Shown piece by piece: positions 1-11,366 of a DNA stretch of 64,000 nt. This DNA is from Xenopus tropicalis. Taxonomy: Eukaryota; Chordata; Amphibia; Anura; Pipidae. Position numbers and translations under genes: made by a program. Position 1 is the stretch's first letter. Each line of letters begins with the position of its first letter. Location: assembly GCF_000004195.4 (NCBI RefSeq), contig NC_030677.2, forward strand, positions 100,220,829 to 100,284,828. Direction: 5' to 3'. Under the pieces are notes generated by a model. That model had not been told where the DNA came from, did no database searches, and saw only the letters and a program-made list of their open reading frames with translations.

Positions 1-59
1 AAATATATTTGCAAATGTTATTTCACAGTTGCATTTTATTTATTTATCAGCTTTAAAAC

Positions 60-380
60 ACAGAAAAAGGTTTGGACACCCTTCCACTAGTCCAGTGACA
101 TTAGGCCTTTAGGTGTTGTCACCTGTTGAAAACTACAGGGTTTCACAAAATCTTAGACACCTCAACCATGGGCTCCTCTAAGCAACTGAGATCAGAAAAT
201 GATGTTAATTGATGCCTACAAAGCACGGGAAGGCTATAGAAAGATTGTGAAATGCTTAGAGCTCCCAATTGTCAATAATGTTATCAAGAAATGGCAGTTA
301 TGGGAAACTAAGAAAGCCAAGGAAAGACCAAAAAAAACAGATAGAGCTGCTGATATGCTGGCCAGAAAGGCAAAGTAAAA
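60..380 (+). mobile_element. Decayed Tc1-like transposase N-terminal fragment
   Basis: Translation of about 211-378 on the plus strand gives a helix-turn-helix-like stretch (EGYRKIVKCLELP, then VIKKWQLWET) that resembles the N-terminal DNA-binding domain of Tc1 transposases. An ATG-like start lies near 168, and frameshifts and stops precede the readable part. The first 60 bp may belong to the terminal region. The catalytic domain is missing. Assignment is by motif memory only. Confidence 0.55.
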
Positions 381-429
381 AAACACACAATTCTAACAGC
401 TTTTTACTGTTTGATCTCTTTACCTGCAT

Positions 430-1360
430 TTGAAAGTATTTCTGTCCCGTAGCAGTCCTCTTCCTTTCTTCTGCTCTCAAGGCAGGACCCAGTGCAGTGC
501 AAATACCTTAGCTGGAAACTCTGATGCTCTGCAGCTCTTGTTGAAAGGTTGTGTTCACAATCAGTTGCCACCAGCCCAGGGAAAAAAGAAAGTCATGCTA
601 TTTGCACACTACTACACACGCATGCATGCATATTTGTGGGTTTTACTGTACTGCACATGAAATAGTCTAAATCTGAACTAGGAATGCAAGAGAAAATAAA
701 ATAAAATAGTGGCGTTGCATTAATGTCTCTCCAGATGCATTTTTTCTTAAAAGGAGGACCACCTGGGGAAAAACTAAGCAATTAGATTCACTGGAGAGTA
801 GCACCCACAGTAATTTTTGTGTTTTCTTGTCCTTTAACAAATTTTCACCTGAAAGTCTTTCTGTCCTTTAGCATTCCTCCTCTATTCTTAACCTTTCAAG
901 ACAGTATTTAGCACATTGCAAATCTCTTTGGAGCTCCCATTGCTGGGTCCTGTTTAGAATAAATTTTTTTCTTCCTTTCTTCACCTCTCAGGGCAGGACC
1001 CAACACACTGAAAATCTCTTTGCTAGAAACTCTGATGCTCTGCAGCTCTCATTGCCAGGACCTGATTACAATACAAGTTAAAGCGGTATATCATAATTCA
1101 AATGCTATTTAATATGTTACAGAACAGCCTATTATTAAAGGACAATAAATCCAGGATTTACTGGAAAGGTGCCAATAAGTTAGACACCCCCAGTTTTTTC
1201 CTGGACCAAATCTCTTTTTATGAAAACAAAAAAAAATTGTCCTTTAGATGTCATCTTCCTTTCTTTACCTCTGAGGGCAGGACCCAGTGCTCTGCAGGCC
1301 TCATTACCAGGAACTGATATGCTACTCTGTAGTGCTGTTTGCTGAGTCCTGTTTAGCAAT
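430..1360 (+). repeat. Degenerate dispersed or tandem repeat, about 100-bp units
   Basis: Four diverged copies of a C/T-rich unit occur at about 431-562, 846-957, 970-1072 and 1234-1356. They share the phrases CTTCCTTTCTTC, GGCAGGACCCA and CTCTGATGCTCTGCAGCTC. Spacing is irregular, so this is an old, eroded repeat block. Short ORFs across it are not genes. Confidence 0.6.
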
Positions 1361-2790
1361 CAGAACAAAATCAAATTATAGTTTTGAAAATTACATACTT
1401 CACATTATTTGAATATTTAGAAGTGGAAAGTGGCAAAACACACCCCTGATTTTTCCTGTTTACCTCCAGTATTAAGAAAGAACTGTCATCTGGGCACTAT
1501 ACAACCCTGCCAACTGACTGCTTCCCTGCTGGGTCCTGCTGCCCACTGCCCAACCAAAACAGTTTTTTCTTTAAAAGACAAAAAATCATGATGGTCATGT
1601 ATTCCATGCATTTAGGGAGGCAAAGTGAGGCAAGCAGCATGGGAGGACTAAGAAAGAAGAAAGATTTGTTTGTTCACATGTGGGTGAGGAAATGTTCTCA
1701 TTCATCCATTTTTCCTGTAATGATCTTACTGGCCATTGTCCATTTTCTGCAGTGATCTTACTAGCATGCCTGTGGTTAATATGCTCATGATCCATTACCT
1801 GCAGTAATCTTGAAATGGACCAGCCCAAATTTTGTTGAAACGCCCCTACTTATCCAGGTAAATAGGAGGGATGGGGGGAAGCAAAAGCTGTAAAGGGTTG
1901 GGGTTAGTTTCTCTGGTGGACCCCAAGCACGGCTGGAACTAGGAGTAGTCAGAAGAGGCACGTACCTAGGGCACAACGGGGGTCAGGAACAAACTACTTC
2001 TTTCTGCCTATTCCTAGTTTGTAGCTCACCTCTCCCCCCCATGTGGCGCATCACCCTTTTCCACCTCTGCACATCACAACAGAAGTGTACACATTGGCTC
2101 ATGGAGCGAGGGGGATGAGATGGATGAGAGCTCTCTGCTTCTGGTGTATCCATGCTGTGGCCCAGCACTGGCCCAAAGTACTCACAATGCATATTCACAC
2201 ACACACAATATGGTCCATTATATCAGGAGCCAAGTAACTTGCCTATATGTTTTTGGAGCACAAAAGGAAACCCCCGCAGACACAAGTAGAACATACAATG
2301 ATAAAAATTCTATTCTGCTTCACTATTTTGCGTGACTACCTGACTGCTACCTGTTCATACAGCTACAGGGACATTTTTGGCCAAGCCGCCATATCTGCTT
2401 AAGCAGGGGCATAATGACAGAGGAAGTAGGGGGGGGGGGTTGCAGGAATGTAGAGGGCCCAGCAAGGCCTTATTAAGTGGGCAATTTTAAGATATTTTAG
2501 TACTTACAAATGTTTTGGGGCCCTTAATTAATCTAGTTACACCACTGTGCTTAAGTCAATTCAAATACTCCATAACCACCTTCCTTAACCCCACTTGCTT
2601 TTCCAGGTCTCCTATCCATTTAACTACTAACTGTCCCAGGGTGAAACTGTGCAGGCAGGTATATAACATGGGCATCATCGGTGCTGCTTTAATAAACGGA
2701 AAATAAAAGTCTTCTATCACACCTGGACTCTCCTGTAGACAGACCATATTTAGCCACACAAATCTTTATGTTAGGTAGATTGAGAACAAT
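1361..2790. other. No gene or clear repeat recognised
   Basis: Only short overlapping ORFs on both strands occur here, without family resemblance or splice structure. A short G run lies near 2430-2440. Confidence 0.5.
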
Positions 2791-2799
2791 GATACCACA

Positions 2800-2985
2800 C
2801 ACTTGTATATTGTAAGCTCTCTTGTAGATTGTAAGCTCTTTTGGGCAGGGCCCTCTTCACCTCTTGTATTGGTTATTGATTGCTTTATATGTTACTCTGT
2901 ATGTCCAATGTATGAAACTTATATAATATGTTGGTGCTTTATAAATAAATGTTAATAATAATAATAATAATAATAAATGGTTTGG
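2800..2985 (+). repeat. Retroposon 3' tail with (AAT)n end
   Basis: The sequence contains the phrase GATTGTAAGCTCTTTTGGGC and the 3' phrase ATATGTTGGTGCTTTATAAA. It ends in (TAA)n at about 2948-2976, the usual layout of a LINE or SINE 3' end. A related diverged copy lies at about 17938-18095. The parent element is not identified. Confidence 0.6.
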
Positions 2986-3240
2986 GGAGGCTGCAGAAGC
3001 GTTCTAAAGAGTTTCTTTGCCCTGCGACATTTTCTTTAACAAGCGGACATATTCTCTGCCCTAGCTAAAAGAAGGACAGAAATAAAATATACAATGCATA
3101 AGCTACCTTTTCGTTTATTAAACATGTGCAAGGAACTGACAAGCGTCTTGGAACGCACACGTTGAGGAAGTGGAACTTAGAACGCGGAAGGTTTTCCTAC
3201 ACAAAACTCACCATTCAGCATTCACCGCAGTTCTTAAAGA

Positions 3241-3312
3241 GACAGCTGTCTCTTTTTGGCGCTCTATGATTGGCCAACCAGCGGTGCGGAGGAGGGCCTA
3301 AAAGGAAGCGTC
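3241..3312 (+). promoter_or_regulatory. gpx4: gpx4 proximal promoter and 5' UTR with inverted CCAAT box
   Basis: ATTGG at 3269-3273 (reverse CCAAT) lies 40 bp upstream of the first ATG, in a short G/C-rich stretch without a TATA box. Upstream ACGCACACG and GAACGCGG motifs at 3150-3190 add local CpGs. The transcription start itself cannot be placed from sequence. Confidence 0.5.
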
Positions 3313-3393
3313 ATGTTGAATTTGCTGTGTCGCAGCATCAAGCGCTCAGTGCTGCTTGGATCTGTGATCGGAGGCGTTCAAAGTCGAGCCATG
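3313..3393 (+). CDS. gpx4: gpx4 coding exon 1 (targeting peptide)
   Basis: Encodes residues 1-27, from [11 protein letters not shown] to SRAM. The donor GTATGT follows directly, and the intron is phase 0. It carries both the long (mitochondrial) start and the internal Met27 start. Confidence 0.93.
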
Positions 3394-6300
3394 GTATGTT
3401 GAGGGGATATAATATAGTATGAAATGCAGCTCTCGCCGTTATGTAGTTAGTGTTTGGTATTCGCAATACTTGTATTGTATCTTTATAACCAGTGTAATAG
3501 TCTCCCTTAAGTTTAAACTATGTAGTTATTTCTGATTAGATAACATTTCTGTTTCTTCTGTATCACCCCCCCCCCCCCCCACACATTTAACCTGTTTATG
3601 GCCCCATAGCGTTCGGTGAATCCGAATGGGAATTAATGGACACGTGGTGGGGTGTGGGTCTAGCTCAGTGGTGGTGCCATATTGGCTCGTACCGTAATCT
3701 GGATTTTGTTGCGTTCTAGTTATTAGAGGTGTCCTGGGCAGATGCTCTCGCAGCAGGACTGAGTGGGTGTGCTATACGGGACAGGAATGCCATTGTTATA
3801 GGATTGCGGGAGTTGGAAAGCAGAGATTGCAGAGTTGTAATTTCTCCATTTAGAGGGCAAAGAGGGAGACTGACACATTAATTCAGTGGGTCTGATGGGT
3901 TAGTGGAATTAACCTGCTTAAACTGCCTTTTTTAATCTAGTGCTTTCATGTGTTCGGGATAGTGCTTGCATGCTGCAAACTTAACCCCTTCATCACTCAA
4001 AGCTGTCAACCGACCCCATGTCAGGAGGAAGATAATGATCCACTCCAGGCCTTTCTGAGACCTTATATCATGTTATCTTGTAGTGGGAAGAGGAGTTCAA
4101 GCCTTAAAAAAACCAGGACTGGATCATTAAGGTCCTCATGACATGGGGTTGTTTAACAGTCGGCATCGCCCTTCTAGAGGCTGTGTTTCCAAGTCATGTG
4201 GATACATTGCTTCTGGTCAGTTGTCATTAAGTGCATTTCTGATCAGTCACAGTTTGAAATACTAAAATGGTGGAGAAGTTTATGGAACTGCCAACAATAT
4301 ACTGTAGGAATACAATGATCTCCCCATATTAATATTTACATTTGCTAGTAGAAAGAAACAGCTTTAAAGGAGAACTAAAGCATAACTTAAGAAAGAGGCC
4401 AGAAATGTTGTACATTATGTTTTGGGCTTCTGTGCCAGCCCAAGGTGACTACATCCCTTTAGCAGGGAAGATCAGGTGCCACCAAAAATGCCCCCAGTAG
4501 CCCCCATCTTCTTTTCTGCTGATTCACGGCACATGCTCTGTGCTGCTGTCACTTACTGAGCTTAGGGACCAACAGTATACCGTATACATATATAGAATAT
4601 AAATGTAACAGTATAAGGCTGACTAGTAATTCATTCAGATTCACATTATGTGTGCAGGGCAGTTGCATCAGAATTTAATAATCAGACCTGTAGCATCAGT
4701 TTATATGACAGGACAGCCTCATTTTCTGCTTGATAATTTGCAACAACCCCTAAGCTTAGCTGCTCAGAGCACACTGACCATGTGCACTGTCCCGGAGAAT
4801 TCTAACAGAATCCGAGATAGGAAGCTTCTGTAACAAGTGTAAAGACCTATATCATTACTACTATAGAGATGCTGAACATTTAAGTCAGTGCAGTCAGTTT
4901 ATTATTAAATATGGCATTTCTAGCCATATTCATTTTTAGGGTTTAGTTCTCCTCCACCCAGTTAATTAAGGGATGCCAGTAGATATCTGAAGAAACATGC
5001 ATGGAATCTTGGCTGGTGGAGAGTTGGCTTCGGCTACATTGTGCAGATTGTAAAAGCAGTGTAAGAGAGGGCCAAATGTTAATCTTTGGTGGACATGCAC
5101 TTTAATTGTTAAGTGAGAGTTACTTAAATTTAAAATGTGTCCTGGTGGTGGGCTGAGTAATGTGTAGCCAGTAAAGGTGGCAGAGTTAAGCTACAGATTC
5201 AGTTCCTTCAGGCGATCTGCAGTCTATTTGCCCATGTATGGGGCACGCCGATAGGAGTACAGGTTTAAAAATCTATTTGGAGTGATGACCACATTGGCTC
5301 GTTGATGTGGTCCTCGCCCTGACAATCTGTATACCTGTCATTGTGCTCAGATCAGTCCGATATTGTCCACCTCAAGGTAGGCATATCTGGTAAAGATCTG
5401 CTCGTTTGGTGACCTCTCCCAACAAGCAGATTTTTTTAATGGATGGGCATCTTAACTATAGGGCTTTGCATATTAGCTAGAAAAATGTCATAGCAATGTA
5501 GTTATCATGTTATCACATACCATTAGTGTCATTTATAGCAAATTGTTTTCAGTGGTAAAATGGCATACTATTTGTAAAATCGGCATTGGGGTAGAACTGG
5601 AATATCTGTACAAGACAAGAACACTAGCCAAGTTATGTCACCAGCCGTGCTGATGCTTATGATGTCTTTATGCCCCACTTTTATTGAGCATGTGGGTGTC
5701 TTGAATTTTACATAACCTGGGGCATTTTTAATATTCTGCACTTAAGAACTGCTAAATTAAATTGAGTAAAATTGGTTGAAAAAGTATAAGAAAACAAAAT
5801 ACTAAAATTAATTGTGAAAATAATAAACATGTATTGGTGGAAAATACTAAAAATGTACTGATCTGTAATTTTTTGTGACTGGTTTTATAATGTGCTGAGA
5901 TTATATTTGCTGCTGGGGTAATAAAGGTGTTTACTCCGTTCTGGTATAATTTCTCTTGATTTAGCACTGTGTATTTCTCAGACTCTTTATTACTAAAAGC
6001 AATGTGTCTACATGTGTGCATGTACAGAAAACTCCTAGTAACAGTCCTCATCAGTGATTTGATCTTGTAGTGCGGCTAAGAAAATGATAAATGGACATTA
6101 AAGAGACTCGCTAAAGGGTGTAAAATGCATACATAATGTCAGTTTTTGTTTTTCCTCGGGTAGTGTGCGCAGGTAGCGGACTGGAAGGCAGCCAAAACCA
6201 TTTATGAATTCTCTGCTGTAGACATTGATGGCAATGAGGTGTCCTTGGAAAAATACAGGTACCTGCAGCAGTGGTTTGCTTTATCTCATGCATTTGTATT

Positions 6301-9300
6301 ATGTTTGCCTCTTTTAAAGCACCTTTTCTTTCTCCCTGCATGATTTTCTTTTAAGTTCTGGGTTTTTAAATGTAGGACATTTTGCTGGGTAAACACCAGT
6401 GCTCGTCAGGGCTCTGGCACACGGGGAGATTAGTCGCCCGCGACAAATCTCCTCCCTGTTCGCGGGTGACTAATCTCCCCGAGTTGCCATCAGTTGCCAT
6501 CCCACTGGCGAAAATGTAAGTCGCCGGTGGGATGGCACACGTGGCGGCGCGATTTCGGCAAATCGCCGAGAATGCCTCGCGAGGCAACTTCGTCTGCGCA
6601 GCGTGTACCATCCCACCAGCGACTTACATGTTTGCCGGTGGGAAGGTAGTTCGGGGAGATTAGTTGCCCGTGACAAGGGAGATTTGTCGCGGGCGACTAA
6701 TCTCCCCGTGTGCCAGAGCCCTAAATGGGAAGCATTGCTTTGTAAATACAATTTTTTTTTTTTCTCATATCATACAGTGCTGAGTATTTGCATGCTCAGC
6801 ACTCTGACAAAATTGCCTCTTCTGCTATCAGTTGGAGGCTTACAATGGAAGTTACACCCCAGTATGGCTGTTTGAAAAAATATACTCTGCTTAGCAGTCA
6901 GTTATAAAGGTTCCTTTGCAATCTTTACTTTTAACAAGTAGAAGTATAAAATGTGCTTTATAATTTATACACCAGACTGCTATTTATATCTGAGATCTAC
7001 ACTCTGTTCTTGCAATATAATGTTTTTTTTTTTTTGTTTTGTTTTTTTTCTCTCTAAAATCCCTACAGGGGCTATGTATGTATCATTGTCAATGTAGCAT
7101 CTAAATGAGGAAAAACACCCGTAAACTACACTCAGCTTGTTGAACTACACGCCAAATATGCTGAGAAAGGTTTACGCATCCTTGGATTCCCTTGTAACCA
7201 GTTTGGAAAACAGGTATGAGGTGTGGCTTTCTAATATATATACCTCAATTTGGGTGGTTAGCTTCCTATTTCTTTCTGTGACTTGCAAATGTAGTAAACT
7301 ATAACCTTTTTCCCATATCAATTGTTACAGTGGTATCAGACATAGGTAAAGATAAGTAAAAAGAATCACAAGAAACCATCTGATGATATTGTATAGAATA
7401 AAAGCATGAATTGTGGTTGAACGTCATCCATGTTGGGTGAATAGAAACTAATGAGAATGGGGAATATAATAATAGGAGGTGGGAAGGCGTAAAAGTGAAA
7501 CCATTTCAAAACATTGTATAGAAAAAAAAAATGCCACAAAGTGGCTAGTTGGCTATTTGCCCAAGGGCAATATATTCTAATCAATCAAGATAGCTCAGCT
7601 ACTTTCCATTTGGGTGCCAGATTTTGATAAACTTATGTTCCCAAAGATGGTTCGGTTATTTAGTTAGTTATAGTTCATAGTTACATAGGGTTGAAAAAAG
7701 ACCAGTGTCCATCAAGTTCAACCCATCCAAGTAAACCCAGCACACCTAACCCACACCTACCAATCTATACACTCACATACACAAACTATAAACACAACCA
7801 CTAGTACTAACTGTAGATATCAGTATCACAATAGCCTTGGATATTCTGATTGCTCAAGAACTCATCCAGGCGCCTCTTAAAGGCATTAAAAGAATCTGCC
7901 ATTACCACATCACTAGGAAGGGCATTCCACAACCTCACTGCCCTCACCGTGAAAAACCACCTACGCTGCTTCAAATGGAAGCTCCGTTCCTTTAATCTAA
8001 AGGGGTGACCTCTGGTGCGTTGATTTTTTTTATGGGAAAAAAATTATTTTTTTATATTCTTATTTATTTTTTTTACTTTTCTGAAACTTTGAAATTAAGT
8101 TGCTCAAGCAGCCGCAGTAGTCTAAAAATATAAGTTAAAAGGTGTAGGGCAGTCGAGGGAATGGCTTAAATCACTTTGTTAAAGAGCTTCCCATGGGTTC
8201 CTCTTTAGGCGGGTTGGAATTAGCTGGTTATAAATTTTTTTAATGTTGAATTATAACAGAGGGATAATCAATTAGTAATGTAAGTGAAATTGCTGGTAAA
8301 TTTGTGTTTCTGTGCTTTATCAGCCCCTGTCTGCTGATGCAATAAGCAGCCTAATGTTAAATCATTTGTGCAACTGCATGCTGCTTCCAATGTTGATCTG
8401 TATTTTATGCAGGAGCCTGGGGATGAAGCTCAAATTAAAGACTTTGCTGCATCTTACAAAGTTGAATTTGACATGTTCAGTAAGATTGAGGTTAATGGAG
8501 ATGGTGCCCACCCTTTGTGGAAGTGGATGAAGGAGCAGCCTAAAGGTCATGGTACCCTCGGAAAGTAGGTTAACTATGGTATTAATGTTTCATTGTTAGA
8601 CCCTGTTCTTCTCTGTTTTGCAGCCAATCTGTTTGGTGCCTTTTTCAATGTGCTCCTGTGATTTATGCTTATCTCTGCAACACATTTGTGACATTAGGGC
8701 AAGGTCACACAGAGCGTATAGATCCTTCTTAGCCGTGCGTTTATCCGTTGGGCTGAGACGCGGATCAGTTCCCTACGCTGCTCCATGTGCATGCATTGAA
8801 AACTACAGTATCTGCCTCAGTGCCAATGGAGCAGCGTAGGGAAGGGGATCAGCTTCGATCAGCCTCATGTGGTCTGTGTGACCTTGCCCTCTGGGTTTGC
8901 TTTTGCAGTGCATATATGGGGCTTAATGATGCTATAGATCTTCAGTTACAAAACTAGTTCTGTAGGGATAAAAGCAGTACTCTGTGCTTACTTATTCATA
9001 AATGTACAGTTCACAGCACACTAAGGATGTAATAGCAGTGGCACAGAGCTTTACCAGCACACACTGGGGCTACTACAGGAAGCTGTAGTTACTGGCTTGT
9101 ATTTAGTTATCCTCCATTCTTCTTTTTTGTTAGTAATGTTATTTGTGATGGTCTTTTATTTCTCTTTTAAATTAAAAAAAAAAAAAAAAAAAATAAAATT
9201 CCACCCCTTCTGTGTGTGTGGTGCCAAATAAGTACCACACGGCTCCAGAATATTTACATTTAACAGTCTGAAATAGTGTATGCACACCAGCATAAACCAG

Positions 9301-10293
9301 TGGATGCCAGCATAACCTGTATCTGCCAACATTTAGCCAGTTAAGATGGAGAAACTCCATTTTTCCCTTGTTTTATTGCCTTGCATACAAAGTTCCATGT
9401 ATATTGTTGTAACTTTTTTTTTTTTTTTTTTTTTCCCCTTGTTAGTGCCATCAAGTGGAACTTCACTAAGGTGAGTGTATAATACTTTTAAAACCATCGC
9501 TAACTAGGCCTTAGATGTTTTTTCGCTACTCTCATTCTAAATTATTTTCACAGTTCCTTATTAATAGGGAGGGTGCTGTGGTGAAGAGATTTAGCCCGAT
9601 GGAAGATCCAGTTGTAAGTTTGACTTTTCTTGTTGTTTTGCAGGGTATGGTAACAACAAAAAGCTTAGTATGTTTTGAATATATGGTAGTGTCTGTTTTG
9701 TTTTTTTTGGCAATAACATACCTTTCTCCTCCTTCATACCTGCATCCTGACCTATTTTGTTTCTCTGTTACGAGCAGTTGAACTTGTCTAGCGTGAAGCT
9801 CCGCCTCTTCTTGCATTCTAAGCACCCCTTCTCTCCCCAACTATAAAGACCTTAGAGGTGCCTAACGTGCATGCTCACTGCCTCTGCTCCAATTAAAATC
9901 AGTCAGGCAGGTGCAGTAGGTACCTGGTTGAGGTCATCGGTTGGAGAGAGAGGAGGGCACAGGAATCAAAAGGGGGAGGAGCTTCATGCATGACAAGGAA
10001 GTAACAAAGGGCTGTAGCGGAACTGGCTGCAATAGAGAAACAAAATTAAGTCTGGATACAGGGAACAAGGTATGTCATTCTGGGTAATTCTGAGTAATTG
10101 TAGAGATTACAAAAAATAAAAAGGATTACTTTATTCTCTAAACAAGCTCACTTATAGGATGGTGTAGACCCCCCCCCCAACTATTAAGCCAGATTGCCAT
10201 GGGTAATATGTTTTACTGGCAGCAATCCCAACATTCGTCTATAGCAAGGCATTTTTGGGTTGTAAAGGGGAAACTATGCGGAGCCACACCAAC

Positions 10294-10332
<39 letters not shown>

Positions 10333-10620
10333 ATGTGGCTCATAGTCACAAAGTTGGAAATCTCGAGTATAGACTGAGGACTGGAGGGGGTGGGGTGGAG
10401 TTCTGTACTTCCATGCTTGAAATTTCAACTGTCCACCGAGCAGCTATTTTTCACATCAAGGAAAAGTGGGCCTAAATATCAGGAAAATATCCATTTCAAA
10501 ATTGTGGGGAAAACACATTATTTAGAATAGCTTCAGCCATAATAAAGTTATGACTCTTCCTCTCTCTCTGTTATCACCGTATTATAGGTAATTGAGAAGG
10601 ATCTACCCAATTTGCTGTAG
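3313..10620 (+). CDS. gpx4: Phospholipid hydroperoxide glutathione peroxidase 4 (selenoprotein), 7 exons
   Basis: GPX4 reduces lipid hydroperoxides inside membranes to alcohols using glutathione, and so restrains ferroptosis. The coding exons are 3313-3393, 6164-6258, 7069-7213, 8413-8564, 9446-9470, 9554-9613 and 10588-10620. They join in phase to 196 residues, against 197 in the human long form. The catalytic set is visible: selenocysteine 72 (UGA 7106-7108), Gln107 in FPCNQFGKQ, and Trp162-Asn163 in IKWNFTK. Residues 1-26 ([11 protein letters not shown]...) are basic and hydroxylated, like a mitochondrial presequence. Met27 is the last codon of exon 1 and matches the start of the short cytosolic form. 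The C-terminus reads EKDLPNLL where mammals have a different last triplet. All introns are GT-AG. The 3' UTR carries a SECIS element. The next gene, sbno2, is convergent. Confidence 0.97.
4364..4955. mobile_element. T2-type MITE in gpx4 intron 1
   Basis: Starts TTAAAGGAGAACTAAA and ends in the inverted form TTTAGTTCTCCT near 4953, with matching inner arms. TTAAAGGRR ends and TTAA targets define the T2/Kolobok MITEs of Xenopus. The right TTAA is eroded. Confidence 0.65.
5230..5450. repeat. Diverged copy of the CCCCATACA-type MITE
   Basis: Phrases such as ATCTGCTCGTTTGGTGACCTC resemble the better copy at 48861-49190 (GATCCGCTCGCTTGGCGACATCG). The termini are degraded. It lies in gpx4 intron 1. 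Confidence 0.4.
6164..6258 (+). CDS. gpx4: gpx4 coding exon 2
   Basis: Encodes C28 to Y58 plus two bases of Arg59 ([20 protein letters not shown]). The acceptor is TCGGGTAG and the donor GTACCT. Splicing to exon 1 gives MCAQV, matching the MCAS start of the mammalian short form. Confidence 0.93.
6407..6722. mobile_element. MITE with about 45-bp terminal inverted repeats
   Basis: The ends are CAGGGCTCTGGCACACGGGG and its inverted copy ending CCAGAGCCCT. Further internal palindromes (GCGACAAATCTCC, TCGCCGGTGGGATGG) make a strong hairpin. No target duplication is clear. It lies in gpx4 intron 2. Short ORFs over it are artefacts. Confidence 0.75.
7069..7213 (+). CDS. gpx4: gpx4 coding exon 3 with selenocysteine codon
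   Basis: Encodes [18 protein letters not shown] through FPCNQFGKQ. The in-frame TGA at 7106-7108 occupies the catalytic position. An automatic ORF call would stop there. The acceptor is CCCTACAG and the donor GTATGA. Confidence 0.96.
7106..7108 (+). other. gpx4: UGA selenocysteine codon (Sec72)
   Basis: TGA lies in frame between ASK and GKT, exactly where GPX selenoproteins carry Sec. The same frame stays open on both sides and across all later exons. Confidence 0.96.
7676..8031 (-). mobile_element. CR1 LINE 3' end fragment in gpx4 intron 3
   Basis: The minus strand encodes the CR1 reverse-transcriptase C-terminus ([22 protein letters not shown], then [11 protein letters not shown]) followed by the 3' UTR with GGGTTGAACTTGATGGAC and a GTAACTATG tail. 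It is closely related to the fragment at 41740-44200. The 5' part is missing, as usual for CR1. Confidence 0.85.
8413..8564 (+). CDS. gpx4: gpx4 coding exon 4
   Basis: Encodes [19 protein letters not shown] through [18 protein letters not shown] plus two bases of Asn158. The acceptor is TTTATGCAG and the donor GTAGGT. Confidence 0.95.
8696..8890. mobile_element. Short MITE in gpx4 intron 4
   Basis: The ends AGGGCAAGGTCACACAGA and TCTGTGTGACCTTGCCCT are perfect inverted repeats of 18 bp. The interior carries a second inverted pair, CCCTACGCTGCTCCAT and its complement. The superfamily is not determined. Confidence 0.75.
9446..9470 (+). CDS. gpx4: gpx4 coding exon 5 (25-bp micro-exon)
   Basis: Completes Asn158 and encodes AIKWNFTK, which contains catalytic Trp162 and Asn163. 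The acceptor is CCTTGTTAG after a long T tract, and the donor is GTGAGT. At 25 bp it is easily missed by gene finders. Confidence 0.95.
9554..9613 (+). CDS. gpx4: gpx4 coding exon 6
   Basis: Encodes [20 protein letters not shown]. The acceptor is TTTTCACAG and the donor GTAAGT, phase 0 at both ends. Confidence 0.95.
9783..9997. repeat. Palindromic MITE-like repeat in gpx4 intron 6
   Basis: CTTGTC...TGAAGCTCC on the left is matched by the inverted GGAGCTTCATGCATGACAAG on the right, with further inner complementarity (CTTCTCTCC and GGAGAGAGG). Confidence 0.55.
10300..10327 (+). repeat. Poly(A) tract, 28 bp
   Basis: An uninterrupted run of A in gpx4 intron 6. It could be a retroposon tail, but no body is recognised. 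Confidence 0.9.
10588..10620 (+). CDS. gpx4: gpx4 coding exon 7 and stop
   Basis: Encodes [10 protein letters not shown] and TAG. VIEKDLP is the conserved GPX4 C-terminal phrase. The acceptor is ATTATAG. Confidence 0.94.
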   Translation, partial: VIEKDLPNLL

Positions 10621-10667
10621 CATGGCTCCAATCATTCATTGTCTGGAAGTGTATCCTGCAGCTTCCT

Positions 10668-10740
10668 TTCCTAGTAATGATGGTATGCTTCAAAACCGGA
10701 AGGAGGAGGCAGACCGGATGGTGAAATGGCGTGCACCAAT
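10668..10740 (+). promoter_or_regulatory. gpx4: SECIS element of gpx4 mRNA
   Basis: The core is readable by eye. ATGA has its TGA at 10678-10680. It is followed by helix strand TGGT-a-TGCTTC (10681-10691), apical AAAA at 10692-10695, return strand GAGGCA-g-ACCG (10706-10716) and GAT at 10717-10719, which makes the TGA/GA quartet. The downstream phrase GGCGTGCACC also occurs after the mammalian GPX4 SECIS. The element directs Sec insertion at UGA 7106. Confidence 0.9.
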
Positions 10741-10797
10741 GGAGGGGAAACTGCTTCACTTCTAGATATTTTGCTGTGAAAAGGAATCATGTGACTT

Positions 10798-10803
10798 AAT
10801 AAA
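10798..10803 (+). terminator. gpx4: gpx4 polyadenylation signal AATAAA
   Basis: AATAAA lies 178 bp after the stop codon and about 60 bp after the SECIS element. It is the first canonical signal downstream. Confidence 0.8.
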
Positions 10804-11161
10804 GGTTATATATAAATATATTGATTTCTGTGGTTAATTACTGTAAACCTTAATTAAGATTGCCACAACTGTTTTGGTTGGTGGTTAGCTGTGTTGTTGC
10901 GGCTTGAAACAATATAGGCCAATATTGTCTTGAAATGTCTTTCATGGCCCCCAGAGATCTCTTTTAAAACCTTTAAAAAAAAAAAAAAAGCTGGTTTAAG
11001 GTCCACAGGGTCATTTTAGTGAGCACTGTGCTGTCCTGGAGACTGGGCTCTTAAAAATAACCATGAAAATGTGGGACCCATTTCTACCATTTTGTAAAGT
11101 TGTCTGCTTCAAAAAAGGCACTGCTTGCAAGCAGAGAGCATTGCAGTAGATGGCACCCAAA

Positions 11162-11366
11162 CTGCAGATTGTAGCCTAACCATAGGCTTAGTGAGAAAAA
11201 TGTCAAATATCCTTTGTATTTATGGCAAATATTATACATTCTTGGAGTGAACACAGGCATAACATATTTGCGAAGGGGGAGAATGTAGAGAAAATATATT
11301 GTGATAATTTACACCTCAAATTATGATTTAAGCCTACTAAGCCTATGGTTAGGCTACAATCTGCAG
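11162..11366. repeat. Inverted repeat with perfect 31-bp arms
   Basis: The arms at 11162-11192 and 11336-11366 are exact reverse complements (left arm starts CTGCAGATTGTAGCC). The AT-rich spacer is 143 bp. It is MITE-like but has no obvious target duplication. Confidence 0.8.

Noticed and set aside
7106..7108. TGA as a disabling stop in gpx4
   Set aside because: It occupies the Sec position, all later exons are intact, and a SECIS lies in the 3' UTR.
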